Source of the DNA: Akkermansiaceae bacterium
GTDB taxonomy: Bacteria; Verrucomicrobiota; Verrucomicrobiia; Verrucomicrobiales; Akkermansiaceae
Assembly (NCBI GenBank): GCA_024233135.1
Contig: JACKPZ010000009.1
Coordinates: forward strand, 1 to 64,000
Reading direction: 5' to 3'
Length of the DNA: 64,000 nucleotides
Shown: piece by piece, positions 24,616-34,451 of the stretch
How positions within the stretch are numbered: the stretch's first letter is position 1
How the letters are laid out: each line of letters starts with the position of its first letter
Made by a program: the position numbers and the translations under genes
Notes under the pieces: model-generated
Database searches by the model: none
What the model saw: the letters and a program-made list of their open reading frames with translations, nothing else
What the model was told of the DNA's origin: nothing

Positions 24616-26094
24616 ATGAGAGAAAACGCAAGGACACGGGCAACCATCTGGAAACTCGCAGGCTGGATCGCGGCGGCGTGCATCGCCAACGGCGCGGCGG
24701 TCGCCGCATCCCCCCCGAACGTGATCCTGATCTACGCTGACGACCTGGGCGCCGGACTGCTGGGTTGTTACGGGCAGAAGATCATCCGGACGCCGCACAT
24801 CGATCGCCTGGCGGCGGAGGGCATGCGCTTCACGAACGCGCATGGATGCATGTATTGCGCTCCGGCGCGGGCGAGCCTGCTGACCGGCCTCCACGATTCA
24901 CACCGCGGCGCGTGGTCGATCACCCAGGGCGGGCTGCTGATCCAACAGGACCAGGGAAAGCTGGGCGAGGAGCAGGTGGAGAAGAAGCTTTCATCCACGA
25001 TCCAGGCGAAACCCGGCGAGGTGTTCCTCGCGCAGGTCGCACGGCGTGCGGGATACCACACCGCTCAGTTCGGCAAGCTCGACTGGGGGTTCACCACCAC
25101 TCCCGAGCGGCTCAAACGGCACGGCTGGGATGACGCCTTCGGGTTTCTCGACCACGTCCGCGCCCACGGCTACTATCCCCCCTATCTGTGGAGAAACGGC
25201 GAAAAGATCCCGCTGACGGGAAACACCCACCTCGACGCCGGCAAGACCAAGGAGTCCGGCTACGACTCACCGGAAGCCACCCGCGCCCGGCGCGACAGGA
25301 ATGGCAAGGCGGTCTACTCGCAGGACGTGTTCATCGAGTCGCTGCTGCAATCGATCGAGGAACACCGGGACGAACGGTTTTTCATCTATCACCCCACGCA
25401 GATCCCGCATGGACCGGTCGATGTGCCGGAGGTGCATCCCGACTTCGCGGACGACGACCGGCTTACCGACGTCCAGAAGGAATACGCCTCGATGGTCAGG
25501 ATGCTCGACGACCACGTCGGCCGGATCATGGCGAAGCTGCGGGAACTGGATCTCGATCGGAAGACGATGGTGATCTTCACCTCCGACAACGGCCACGAGC
25601 TCTACTACGTCGAGAACAAAGGCCGGGGCAGGTCGCGCTCGTATCATGGCGAACTCGATGTCTTCAAGGGATCGATGGATCTCGCCGGCCTGAAATGGAC
25701 CAACTGGGAGGGTGGCATCCACGTGCCGCTGATCGTCCGATGGCCGGGACAGGTGCCGGCCGGAAGCGGGAGCGACCTGCTGACGGCCGGCTACGACTTC
25801 ATGCCGACCTTCGCCGAGTTGATGGGCATCGAAATCCCGGACGGGAAGGATGGCGTTTCGTTCCTTCCCACCCTGCTCGGGAGGGAACAAGCGGCCCGTG
25901 ATTTCATCGTCGTCAACCACGCGGTGCTCGCTGGACGCTGGAAACTCGTGAAGGAGAAGAACCGGTTCCTGCTGTTCGATCTGCGCAGGGACCCGGGAGA
26001 GCGGAACGATGTCTCGAAGGAGCATCCGGACGAGTTGCTGAGGCTGAAAAAAATCTTCGATGCCGAAGTCGGAAGCCCACGAAGGGATCTCTGA
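24616..26094 (+). CDS. Secreted type I sulfatase
   Basis: A 492-residue arylsulfatase-family protein with signal peptide (WKLAGWIAAACIANGAAVAA). Metal-binding PNVILIYADDLG is at residues about 34-45. The formylglycine signature is Cys81 in CAPARASLLTG, a C-x-P-x-R variant with Ala where Ser is usual. GKLDWGF, the TSDNGHE metal site and a conserved C-terminal half follow. It probably removes sulfate esters from algal or host glycans in the periplasm or outside, after maturation by a formylglycine-generating enzyme. The oxidoreductase gene begins 57 bp downstream. Confidence 0.93.
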   Translation: MRENARTRATIWKLAGWIAAACIANGAAVAASPPNVILIYADDLGAGLLGCYGQKIIRTPHIDRLAAEGMRFTNAHGCMYCAPARASLLTGLHDSHRGAWSITQGGLLIQQDQGKLGEEQVEKKLSSTIQAKPGEVFLAQVARRAGYHTAQFGKLDWGFTTTPERLKRHGWDDAFGFLDHVRAHGYYPPYLWRNGEKIPLTGNTHLDAGKTKESGYDSPEATRARRDRNGKAVYSQDVFIESLLQSIEEHRDERFFIYHPTQIPHGPVDVPEVHPDFADDDRLTDVQKEYASMVRMLDDHVGRIMAKLRELDLDRKTMVIFTSDNGHELYYVENKGRGRSRSYHGELDVFKGSMDLAGLKWTNWEGGIHVPLIVRWPGQVPAGSGSDLLTAGYDFMPTFAELMGIEIPDGKDGVSFLPTLLGREQAARDFIVVNHAVLAGRWKLVKEKNRFLLFDLRRDPGERNDVSKEHPDELLRLKKIFDAEVGSPRRDL

Positions 26095-26150
26095 TCAATC
26101 CGTCACCTCAATTTCGCAAAAAAACGCCGCAGGATCCCGTATCGGACGCG

Positions 26151-27428
26151 ATGGCCGAGATCACGAGGAGAAGCTTTCTCAAAAGCGCGACCGCATTCGC
26201 AGGGATGCCTGCGATCATTCCGGCATCGGTGCTGGGGCGGAACGGCAAGCTGCCGCCGAGCGAGAAGATCACGGTGGCGGGCATCGGCATCGGGCCGCGC
26301 GGTCGGGAGGTCCTCAAGTCGTTCCTCGCACGGGAGGACGTGCGCTTCGTGGCGGTGGCCGACGTGCAGAAGGAGCGCAGGGAAATCGTGCGCCGCATCG
26401 CGAACCGACACTACGGAGACGACGGATGCGCCACCCACCGCGACATGCGCGAGGTTCTCGGCCGCGCGGACATCGACGCGGTGCTCATCGCCACGGGCGA
26501 CCACTGGCATGCCACGGCGTCGATCTATGCGGCCCGTGCGGGCAAGGATGTCTATTGCGAGAAACCCTGCACCATGAGCATCGTCGAGAGTCGCGAACTC
26601 GACGAGGAGGTCCGCAAGCACCAGCGTGTCTATCAGGCGGGCACGCAGCGCCGGAACGTCGATAATTTCCGCTTCGCGGTGGACCTCGCGAAGAGCGGCA
26701 GGCTCGGAACACTCCACACCGTGCACGCCGGGATCATTCCTCCGCGCCTGCCGCTGGAGCCACTGCCCGCCGAGCCGGAGCCCGATCCGGAGGAGATCGA
26801 TTGGAACGCGTGGCTCGGCCCCGCGGCGGCGAGGCCCTACAACAAACAATACGTCCAAGGCCGGTGGCGCTACCACAAAGGCCTTGCGGCCGGCTTCGGC
26901 CTCCCGGAATGGGCCGCGCACACCGTGGACATCGCCCAATGGGCCGCGGGGGCGGATGACACCACACCGGTGGAATACGAGGCGGCGGGAACCACCATCC
27001 AAGCGGTCTATCCGAACGGAGTGAAGCTGGTGATGCGGCCCGCGGGCTTCGACGGCGAGGGCGACTGGCTCGGACTCGGAACCTGCCCGGTGCGCCTGGA
27101 GGGCGAGGATGGCTGGGTCGAGGTCGGCGACCACGGTGGCATCCGCGTTTCCAACGAAGCGCTGCTGGCGGATGGAAAACCCGGCGGCATGTACGGCATC
27201 GATCCGTCGAAACATGTCGCCGAGTTCATCGAATGCGTGAAGTCCCGCGGGCGGACCGCCTGCAACTCATCCGTCACACGCCACGGCCACGTCGCCTGCC
27301 ATGCCGCGGCGATCTCATGGAAACTCGGCCGGAAACTGCGGTTCGATCCCAAGAACGAGGAATTCATCGATGACGCGGAGGCCGATGCGATGCGGGACAC
27401 GCCGCGGCGGGAGCCGTGGACGATCTAA
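26151..27428 (+). CDS. Tat-exported Gfo/Idh/MocA-family oxidoreductase
   Basis: A 425-residue NAD(P)-dependent dehydrogenase of the glucose-fructose oxidoreductase/inositol dehydrogenase/MocA family. It has a twin-arginine signal (TRRSFLKSATAFAG), a Rossmann fold (VAGIGIGPRGREVL), GDHWHATAS, the catalytic YCEKPCT motif and the C-terminal alpha/beta domain with YHKG and GFGLPEWAAHTVDIAQW. Export suggests a bound cofactor and a role in sugar oxidation outside the cytoplasm. It lies directly after the sulfatase, likely one transcription unit in glycan breakdown. The substrate is unknown. Confidence 0.9.
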   Translation: MAEITRRSFLKSATAFAGMPAIIPASVLGRNGKLPPSEKITVAGIGIGPRGREVLKSFLAREDVRFVAVADVQKERREIVRRIANRHYGDDGCATHRDMREVLGRADIDAVLIATGDHWHATASIYAARAGKDVYCEKPCTMSIVESRELDEEVRKHQRVYQAGTQRRNVDNFRFAVDLAKSGRLGTLHTVHAGIIPPRLPLEPLPAEPEPDPEEIDWNAWLGPAAARPYNKQYVQGRWRYHKGLAAGFGLPEWAAHTVDIAQWAAGADDTTPVEYEAAGTTIQAVYPNGVKLVMRPAGFDGEGDWLGLGTCPVRLEGEDGWVEVGDHGGIRVSNEALLADGKPGGMYGIDPSKHVAEFIECVKSRGRTACNSSVTRHGHVACHAAAISWKLGRKLRFDPKNEEFIDDAEADAMRDTPRREPWTI

Positions 27429-27527
27429 CTCCGGGATATCCCGGCGGATCGGATTCATTGCTTGCGGGCGGATGGATTGCAGGCGACCCGTGATGGCCCG
27501 GCCGGATCCAACCGGCCGGATACGATC

Positions 27528-28574
27528 ATGAAGACCACCCTCCAGATTCTGGCGGTGATGGTTTCCCTGGGAACCTTCGCACCGCACATCCGCTGCGACC
27601 ACTGGACGATCCGCGGCTGGGACTTCCCCCGCCTGCAGTTGTTCGTGGCCGCGGTGGCGACACTCGCCGTACTGCTCGCGATGGGTGTGGACGGCGGATG
27701 GTGGGACAGTGCCGTCATGTGCCTGCTTGCGGTGGCGGCGATCCATGGCGCTGTCTGGATGTGGCCCTACACCCGGCTCGCCGCCCACCAGGCGCTGCCC
27801 GCCAACGGAGAATCCGCGCTGAAGGTGGTGGTCGCCAACGTGTTGATGAGCAACCGGCGCTCCGATCTGTTGCTCGATGAGATCCGCCGTTGCGATCCGG
27901 ATCTTTTCGTCGCCGTCGAGACCGACCAGTGGTGGTGTGATGAAATCTCCACCCTTTCCGATATCTATCCCCACGCGGTGGAACTGCCCCAGGATGACAC
28001 CTACGGAATGGTGATCCGTTCGCGCCTGCCGCTCGTCGAGACACAGGTCGAGACACTGGTGAAACCGGAGATCAAGTCGGTGCACACCGGAGTCAGGATG
28101 CCGAACGGCCGGACCCTCCGCATGCACGCGGTCCACCCGAAGCCGCCGTTCCCCGATGAGGCGGAAGATTCGACCGGACGGGATGCGGAACTCCTGATCG
28201 TCGGTCGCAGAGTGGCGGAACACGACGGCCCGACAATCGTCTTGGGGGACCTGAACGATGTCGCGTGGTCACGCACGACCAAACTGTTCCAACGCGTGAG
28301 CGGCCTGCTCGATCCACGGATCGGACGCGGCTTTTTCAGCACTTTCCACGCGAAACACCGGTGGATGCGCTGGCCGTTGGACCATGTGTTTTTCTCCAGG
28401 CACTTCCGGCTTCGGGAGATGAAACGTCTCGGCCCGATCGGCTCCGATCATTTCCCCATCCTCGCGGATTTTTCCTTCGAACCCGAAAACGGGGATGACC
28501 AGGACCCACCGGTCATGGACGCCGGAGACGAGCACGCGGCGGAGCGGAAAATCGAAAACGCACGGGATCGTTAG
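27528..28574 (+). CDS. Membrane-anchored endonuclease/exonuclease/phosphatase (EEP) family protein
   Basis: A 348-residue protein with two or three N-terminal membrane helices (about residues 5-75) followed by an EEP domain. The metal and catalytic motifs are visible: KVVVANVLMSN, DLFVAVETD, VLGDLNDVAW and GSDHFPIL. This is the YafD/vancomycin-resistance-associated layout: a membrane part plus an extracytoplasmic phosphodiesterase. Substrate unknown; a phospholipid or nucleic acid is possible. The ATG at 27528 is chosen because it directly precedes the hydrophobic stretch. Confidence 0.85.
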   Translation: MKTTLQILAVMVSLGTFAPHIRCDHWTIRGWDFPRLQLFVAAVATLAVLLAMGVDGGWWDSAVMCLLAVAAIHGAVWMWPYTRLAAHQALPANGESALKVVVANVLMSNRRSDLLLDEIRRCDPDLFVAVETDQWWCDEISTLSDIYPHAVELPQDDTYGMVIRSRLPLVETQVETLVKPEIKSVHTGVRMPNGRTLRMHAVHPKPPFPDEAEDSTGRDAELLIVGRRVAEHDGPTIVLGDLNDVAWSRTTKLFQRVSGLLDPRIGRGFFSTFHAKHRWMRWPLDHVFFSRHFRLREMKRLGPIGSDHFPILADFSFEPENGDDQDPPVMDAGDEHAAERKIENARDR

Positions 28575-28704
28575 CCGGGTGCAATTTGCATATCGAATCG
28601 GGCAATTTCCGGCGGTTTCAGGCTCATGGGGATGTGGAAACGCCCGGATTCATGGGATGGGGCGGAGGATCGCGACTGGCCTCTCATCTGCATATCCCAT
28701 CGAC

Positions 28705-28851
28705 ATGATTGAACTTGCCATTGCCTTTGCCGTCCTCGCCTTGATCGCCGCCATCTTCGGATTCGGGGGAATTGCGAGCCAGTTCGCCGGAATCGCCAAG
28801 ATCCTGCTGATCATCTTCGTGATACTGGCGATCGTCGCCTTCGTGCTGTGA
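28705..28851 (+). CDS. DUF1328 small membrane protein (YtjA-like)
   Basis: A 48-residue protein consisting of two membrane helices with the pattern AIAFAVLALIAAIFGFGGIA, then IAKILLIIFVILAIVAFVL. It matches the small YtjA/DUF1328 family, often induced under stress. A DUF4235-like gene follows within 21 bp. Confidence 0.9.
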   Translation: MIELAIAFAVLALIAAIFGFGGIASQFAGIAKILLIIFVILAIVAFVL

Positions 28852-28871
28852 ATCTCGGTTTCCCCTCGACG

Positions 28872-29129
28872 ATGAAGGACCTCCGAAACTCACGGACGAT
28901 GCTCGCGGCCGCGGGACTCCTGATCCCGGCCGTCGCCGCCCACGCGGCGCGCAAGGCAGCGGGCAAGGGCTACCACGTGGTCACCAAGACCGATCCGCCG
29001 CGGAATCCCGCGCATCCGGACGTGGCATGGAAGGAGGCCATCCTGTGGACGGTGGCTTCCGGCATCGTCGCGGGACTCGCGAGACTCGGTGTGCGGCGAT
29101 GGCTCGCCGAGACGCGGGTGCCTGAGTGA
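28872..29129 (+). CDS. DUF4235-like membrane protein
   Basis: An 85-residue protein with two hydrophobic segments (LAAAGLLIPAVAAHAA and ILWTVASGIVAGLARLGV) separated by a polar loop containing PPRNPAHPDVAWKEA. The pattern resembles DUF4235. It probably forms an operon with the small DUF1328 gene and is likely stress-related by that pairing. An upstream GTG at 28848 could also be the start. Confidence 0.7.
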   Translation: MKDLRNSRTMLAAAGLLIPAVAAHAARKAAGKGYHVVTKTDPPRNPAHPDVAWKEAILWTVASGIVAGLARLGVRRWLAETRVPE

Positions 29130-29210
29130 AAATCGCGGTCGCACGGATTTCCGCGCAACTCACGCGGGTGAAACAGGTTTCCCATACTGCGCGTATTTTG
29201 CTGCGCCGTT

Positions 29211-30776
29211 ATGGAAGCCATCCTCCGTCCGTTGCTCCCGTGGATCGTCGCGGTCCCATTGATTTCGGCGGCACCGGAGCGGATCCCGCCCTACGAAACG
29301 AAGGATTTTTCCGTCGCGCGCAGCCCGCTGGACCGCATCGTTTTCCAAGCCCAGCGTGAAGCGGGCATCGAGACCGCCGCGCCTTGCTCGGACGAGGTCT
29401 TCGTCAGGCGCGTCTATCTCGACGTGATCGGCCTGCCACCGACCGCGGCAGAAGCGCGGGAGTTCTTCAGGAACCGCCGGCGCGACAAGCGGTCGGAATT
29501 GATCGACCAACTGCTTGATCGACCGGAGTACGCCGACTTCTGGACGATGCGTTGGTGCGATCTCCTCCGGGTGAAGTCCGAATTTCCGATCAACCTGTGG
29601 CCGAACGCGGTGCAGTCCTATCAGAAATGGATCCACGACTGCGTGCGCGACAACGTGCCATACGATCGCATGGCCCGTCAGATGATCACCTCCAGCGGCA
29701 GCAATTTCCGTGTGCCGCAGGTGAACTTCCTCCGTGCGATGCAGGGCCGCGGTCCCCGGCCGCTCTCGTCAGCGGTGGCTCTGACGATGATGGGCAGCCG
29801 CATCGAAACGTGGCCCGCGGACCGCCGTGCCGGCATGGAGGCGCTCTTCTCGCGCATCACGTGGAAACCGACCGCCGAATGGAAGGAGGAGATCGTTTGC
29901 CTCGACCCGACGCCGGCCGGGCCGCTTGAGACGATCCTCCCCGACGGGCGGACGATCAAAGTTCCGCCGGGCGACGACCCGCGGACAGCCTTCGCCGACT
30001 GGTTGCTCGCGTCGGAAAACCGCTGGTTCGCCCGCGCCGCCGTGAACCGGCACTGGGCCTGGGTGTTCGGCCGCGGCATCGTCCACGAACCCGACGACAT
30101 CCGCCCGGACAATCCTCCATCGATCCCGGGCGTCCTCGAGTTGCTGGAAAACGACTTCGTCCGCAGCGGATACGACATGAAGGAGCTCCTGCGGACGATC
30201 CTGAACTCGCAGGTCTATCAGCTCTCGCCGATCCCTCGTTCCCAAGACCCGCGGGCCGCCTCGATGTTCGCGTCGTATCCCGTCCGCCGCTTGGAGGCCG
30301 AGGTGCTGCTCGACAGCATCTGCACGCTCACCGGCACCAAGGAAGGTTATGACAGCCCGATCCCCGAGCCGTTCACTTACATTCCGCCGAGCGCGAGATC
30401 GGTGAACCTGGCAGACGCGTCGATCACCAGCCCTTTTCTCGAAATGTTCGGTCGGTCGTCGCGCGACACCGGCCGGGTGATGGAACGCTCCAACACCATC
30501 TCCGACGCCCAGTGCCTGCACCTGCTCAACTCGTCGCAGATCCAGCAGAAGATCGAGAAGAGCTGGAGGTTGAAACAAATCCTCCAGAAGAAGCGCCGCG
30601 ATCCATCCGACATCGTGGATGATCTATGGATGGCTGTCCTCTCGCGCCGTCCGACGGCTGCGGAGGAAGGGGATGCGATCGCATATCTCGAAGGTGGCGA
30701 AGTTCCTCTCAAACAAGCCGCCGACGATCTCGTCTGGGCGCTGCTCAATTCGAAGGAGTTCCTCCACCGCCACTAA
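29211..30776 (+). CDS. DUF1549/DUF1553 protein (planctomycete/verrucomicrobial cytochrome-associated)
   Basis: A 521-residue exported protein. DUF1549 occupies about residues 40-200 (FVRRVYLDVIGLPPTAAEA, the hallmark) and DUF1553 about 245-515 (ADWLLASENRWFARAAVNR, RRLEAEVLLDSI). Many homologues carry an N-terminal cytochrome c domain; this one does not and begins just after a signal peptide. In Planctomycetes and Verrucomicrobia the pair DUF1549/1553 with DUF1501 is a very common operon of unproven biochemical role. The DUF1501 gene starts 17 bp downstream. Confidence 0.93.
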   Translation: MEAILRPLLPWIVAVPLISAAPERIPPYETKDFSVARSPLDRIVFQAQREAGIETAAPCSDEVFVRRVYLDVIGLPPTAAEAREFFRNRRRDKRSELIDQLLDRPEYADFWTMRWCDLLRVKSEFPINLWPNAVQSYQKWIHDCVRDNVPYDRMARQMITSSGSNFRVPQVNFLRAMQGRGPRPLSSAVALTMMGSRIETWPADRRAGMEALFSRITWKPTAEWKEEIVCLDPTPAGPLETILPDGRTIKVPPGDDPRTAFADWLLASENRWFARAAVNRHWAWVFGRGIVHEPDDIRPDNPPSIPGVLELLENDFVRSGYDMKELLRTILNSQVYQLSPIPRSQDPRAASMFASYPVRRLEAEVLLDSICTLTGTKEGYDSPIPEPFTYIPPSARSVNLADASITSPFLEMFGRSSRDTGRVMERSNTISDAQCLHLLNSSQIQQKIEKSWRLKQILQKKRRDPSDIVDDLWMAVLSRRPTAAEEGDAIAYLEGGEVPLKQAADDLVWALLNSKEFLHRH

Positions 30777-30793
30777 CAAAAACCGCCGCCGTC

Positions 30794-32107
30794 ATGACCG
30801 ACCCCGCCATTTCCCGCCGCGACTGGATGAAACTCGGCCTCATGGGCGCCGCCGGATACGCGGTCGGCTCCAACGGCCTCGCCGCTCCGGTCGTCCGCCA
30901 ACCAGCCAAGGCGGTCATCCAGATCTGGATGTGGGGCGGGCCCGCCCACCTCGACACCTTCGATCCGAAACCCGACGCCGGACGCGACTACTGCGGCGCG
31001 TTCACCCGTCCGCTCGCCACCAATGCCGACGGCATCCGCATCGGCGAAATGCTTCCCCTGCTGGCGAAACAGGCGGACAAATACTCGGTGATCCGCAGCA
31101 TGACGCACGGCAACAACGGCCACGAGACCGCCGCCTACATCGTGCAGACGGGCCACCAACCGGACCGTCTCTCCTGGCCCGGTCTCGGCGCGATCGTTTC
31201 CGCCTTCAAGGGCTACGACCACGGCTACACCGGCCTCATTCCGCCCTACGTCGTGCTCACCACCACGCAGGGGCGGTTTTCCGAGTGCGGCTTCCTCGGG
31301 CCGAAATACAAACCCTTCGCCACCGGCGGTGACCCGGCGAAACCACGGTTCGAGGTCGAGGGTGTGATCGCCCGCGGCATCAGCGACGAACGCCAGAAGC
31401 TGCGCCGCGACCTGCTCGATCGCCTCGACACCCTCGGCCGCGCGATGCCCACCGAGATCCGTTTCCACAATCTCGACCAGTGCGAGGAGCAGGCCTACGA
31501 CCTCATCCTCGGCGACTCGCGCAAGATCTTCGACCTCTCGCAGGAAAAGGACGACCTGCGGGATCGCTACGGCCGCAACACCTTCGGCCAGTCGTGTTTG
31601 ATGGCACGCCGCCTCGTCGAGCAAGGCGTGCCCTACGTCACCATCAACTACAAAGGCTGGGACACCCACAAGCAGCACTTCGAAATCATGCGCCGCAAGC
31701 TGCCGGAACTGGATGCGGGCTTCGCGACGCTGCTCGAAGACCTCCAACAGCGCGGCCTGCTCGACAGCACCATCGTCTGGTGGGGCGGCGAGTTCGGTCG
31801 CACGCCGAAAGTGCTTTGGGAAGCGCCATGGAACGGCGGACGCAACCATTTCGGAAACTGCTTCAGCGCGGTGCTCGCCGGCGGTGGATTCGCGGGCGGC
31901 CACGTCGTCGGAAAGTCGGACAAGACAGGCTCGGAAGTCGCGGAGCGTCCGGTGCACCCTCACGATTTGTTAGGAAGCATCTGCGAGCGGATGGGCATCG
32001 ACCCGGACGGCCCGCTGCCGAACCCGATGGGCAAGGACCTCAAGGTGATGCCGGAGGACATCCCCGGTTTCTCCAGCGAGAGCAAGCGGCTCCACGAAAT
32101 CATGTGA
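30794..32107 (+). CDS. DUF1501 protein, Tat-exported
   Basis: A 437-residue protein with a Tat-like leader (SRRDWMKLGLMGAAGYAV) and a full DUF1501 domain, which is distantly related to sulfatases and alkaline phosphatases. Hallmarks are WMWGGPAHLDTFDPKPDAG, HGNNGHETAAY, NYKGWDTHKQ and WWGGEFGRTP. It is the usual partner of DUF1549/DUF1553 and sits in the same operon, followed after 4 bp by the PPC-domain gene. Confidence 0.94.
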   Translation: MTDPAISRRDWMKLGLMGAAGYAVGSNGLAAPVVRQPAKAVIQIWMWGGPAHLDTFDPKPDAGRDYCGAFTRPLATNADGIRIGEMLPLLAKQADKYSVIRSMTHGNNGHETAAYIVQTGHQPDRLSWPGLGAIVSAFKGYDHGYTGLIPPYVVLTTTQGRFSECGFLGPKYKPFATGGDPAKPRFEVEGVIARGISDERQKLRRDLLDRLDTLGRAMPTEIRFHNLDQCEEQAYDLILGDSRKIFDLSQEKDDLRDRYGRNTFGQSCLMARRLVEQGVPYVTINYKGWDTHKQHFEIMRRKLPELDAGFATLLEDLQQRGLLDSTIVWWGGEFGRTPKVLWEAPWNGGRNHFGNCFSAVLAGGGFAGGHVVGKSDKTGSEVAERPVHPHDLLGSICERMGIDPDGPLPNPMGKDLKVMPEDIPGFSSESKRLHEIM

Positions 32108-32111
32108 CGCC

Positions 32112-34451
32112 ATGCGAACACGAGCGATCATCGGTGAAACAAACACATGGCGGCGGGTGCTGGCCGTCGCGGGACTGGCTGTTTCCCTTGCGCATGGCCA
32201 GGGCGGGCGACCCGAGCCGAAGATCGGCTATCTCTACCCGGCAGGCGCGTGCCGCGGCACCACCATCGAGGTTCTCGCCGGCGGCCAGGCTTTGAAAGAC
32301 GTGAAACAAGTCCGTGTTTCCGGACAAGGGGTCACGGCACGGGTCATCAGGACCTACCGGGGTGTTCGAAATCTCAACGGGGAACAGCGCCAGATGCTGC
32401 AATGGCGCATCGCATGCAGACGCGCGGAAATCCATGGCAGGAAGGCGCCCCCCGCGCCGGAGATTCCGGAAGGCCCGGATGGCAAGCCCGCGAAGCAGTT
32501 CCAACTGCCGGAAATGCCGTTCCTCGACATGCTCGACCACCTCGACGCCGAAGGAATCGAACACTGGACCACGGTCATGCAACGCAAGGACCGCATGCAG
32601 CAGAACAACCAGCTAGGAGAACTCGTGCGGATCGAGCTGCATGTCGCCGAGGACGCGCCGCAAGGGATGCGCGAGATCCGCTTCGGAGGCCCGCAGGGGC
32701 TCACGAGCCCGATGCGTTTCGAGATATCCGGCCTGCCCGAACATCGCGAGGTCGAGCCGAACGAAGCGCCGGAAAGCGATCGCGCCGCCGCCACGATCCC
32801 CTGCGTTTTCAACGGGCAGATCCAGGCGGGCGACGTCGACATCTTCCGTTTCCGCGCGCGGCGCGACGATCGCGTTGTCGTCCGTGGCGAGGCTCGTTCG
32901 TTGATTCCCTATCTGGCGGATGCCGTGCCGGGATGGTTCCAGATGGTGGTGACCATCCGCGACCCGGAGGGAAACGAAATCGCCTACGGTGACGACTATC
33001 GTTTTGATCCCGATCCCGCGCTTTGTTTCCGCGCGCCGGAGGATGGCGAATACACGCTCGAAGTCCGCGATTCGATCTACCGGGGCCGCGAGGATTTCGT
33101 GTATCGCGTTCACATTGGAGGGTTTCCCTTCATCACATCGATCTTTCCGTTAGGTGGAAGCGAGGGCGAAACCACCAGCGCCGAAGTCCGCGGCTGGAAC
33201 CTTCCGACCGACAAGATCCGCCTCGACACCCGCGGCGGCGGGCCTCCCGTTCGATACCGGCGGGTTTACGGCAAAGACGGCCCGTCCAACCGGATTCCCT
33301 ATGCCGTGGACAACCTGAAACGCACGATGGAAACGGAGCCGAACGAAGATTCCGATCATGCGCATGCGGTCGGATTCCCGCGGATCGTCGAAGGAAGAAT
33401 TGAGAAACCCGGTGACGTCGATGTGTTCCGCATCGAAGGGAAACGCGGCATGGACCTTGTCGTGGAAGTGCTCGCCCGCCGACTGCGTTCGCCGCTCGAC
33501 GCCGTGCTCCACGTCGCGGACGAACGCGGGCGCGTCCTCGCTTGGAACGATGACCTCATGGAGAAGGACGGCCATCTCCATCTTGGCGACGGTTTGCTCA
33601 CCCACCACGCGGACCCGCGGGTGAGGGTGAAGCTTCCTGCCGACGGCCCGTATTTCATCCGCGTGGCGGACACCCAATCGCACGGGAGCCCGGCGCACGC
33701 CTACCGGCTTCGCATCAGCGGCATCCAGCCGGACTTCGAGCTCCGCGTCACGCCGTCCGTCGTCAACGCCGCGGCCGGCGCGCACGTGCCGGTGCGGGTG
33801 CACGCGCTGCGCGGCGGCGGATTCGATGGCGAAATCCGCTTGTCACTCGCCAACGCGCCTCCGGGTTTCAACCTCTCCGGCGCCCGCATCGCGGCGGGAA
33901 GCAACGGGACGCGCATGACGATCACGATTCCGGTTCAAAACACCAAAGGCACCTTCCCACTCTTGCTGACCGGCATTGCAAGGTCCGGAGATCAAACGAT
34001 CGAGCGCACGGCCCAACCGGCCGACGACACGATGCAGGCGTTCCTCTGGCGGCACCTGCAGCCCGCCGAGGAATGGCTCGTCTGCGTCGCCCCCGGCCAA
34101 GGAAAACGCCCGGCTCTGGACCTCGCAACGAAGCTTCCCCTTCGGATCAACGCCGGTGCGTCCGCCGAAGTGAGGGTGCGGGCGCAGAAGTGGATCGTCG
34201 ACCGTGGAATCGAGCCGGAGCTCAACGAAGCGCCGGAAGGCATCAGCGTTTCCAGCGCGAGGCGGGTGCCGGATGGCTTCGCCTTCGACGTGAAGGCGGA
34301 CGCCTCCGTGCCCACGGGTCTTGATACCAACCTGATCATCGACCTCATCGTCTCAGGCAAGCCCGGCAAATCTGGCAAACGTGCGCAACGCTCTCTGATC
34401 TCCCATCTCCCCGCCCTGCCGATCGTCATCGATGCCTCCATCGCCCCATGA
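32112..34451 (+). CDS. Exported protein with two bacterial pre-peptidase C-terminal (PPC) domains
   Basis: A 779-residue protein with signal peptide (RRVLAVAGLAVSLAHGQ). The N-terminal part begins PEPKIGYLYPAGACRGTT. Two PPC beta-barrels can be seen: about 215-340 (EPNEAPESDRA ... GQIQAGDVDIFRFRA) and about 395-535 (EPNEDSDHAHAVGFP ... EKPGDVDVFRIEG). A further beta-rich, Ig-like region follows. No peptidase domain is attached. Third gene of the DUF1549/DUF1501 operon; it overlaps the next start by four bases (ATGA). Confidence 0.88.
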   Translation: MRTRAIIGETNTWRRVLAVAGLAVSLAHGQGGRPEPKIGYLYPAGACRGTTIEVLAGGQALKDVKQVRVSGQGVTARVIRTYRGVRNLNGEQRQMLQWRIACRRAEIHGRKAPPAPEIPEGPDGKPAKQFQLPEMPFLDMLDHLDAEGIEHWTTVMQRKDRMQQNNQLGELVRIELHVAEDAPQGMREIRFGGPQGLTSPMRFEISGLPEHREVEPNEAPESDRAAATIPCVFNGQIQAGDVDIFRFRARRDDRVVVRGEARSLIPYLADAVPGWFQMVVTIRDPEGNEIAYGDDYRFDPDPALCFRAPEDGEYTLEVRDSIYRGREDFVYRVHIGGFPFITSIFPLGGSEGETTSAEVRGWNLPTDKIRLDTRGGGPPVRYRRVYGKDGPSNRIPYAVDNLKRTMETEPNEDSDHAHAVGFPRIVEGRIEKPGDVDVFRIEGKRGMDLVVEVLARRLRSPLDAVLHVADERGRVLAWNDDLMEKDGHLHLGDGLLTHHADPRVRVKLPADGPYFIRVADTQSHGSPAHAYRLRISGIQPDFELRVTPSVVNAAAGAHVPVRVHALRGGGFDGEIRLSLANAPPGFNLSGARIAAGSNGTRMTITIPVQNTKGTFPLLLTGIARSGDQTIERTAQPADDTMQAFLWRHLQPAEEWLVCVAPGQGKRPALDLATKLPLRINAGASAEVRVRAQKWIVDRGIEPELNEAPEGISVSSARRVPDGFAFDVKADASVPTGLDTNLIIDLIVSGKPGKSGKRAQRSLISHLPALPIVIDASIAP

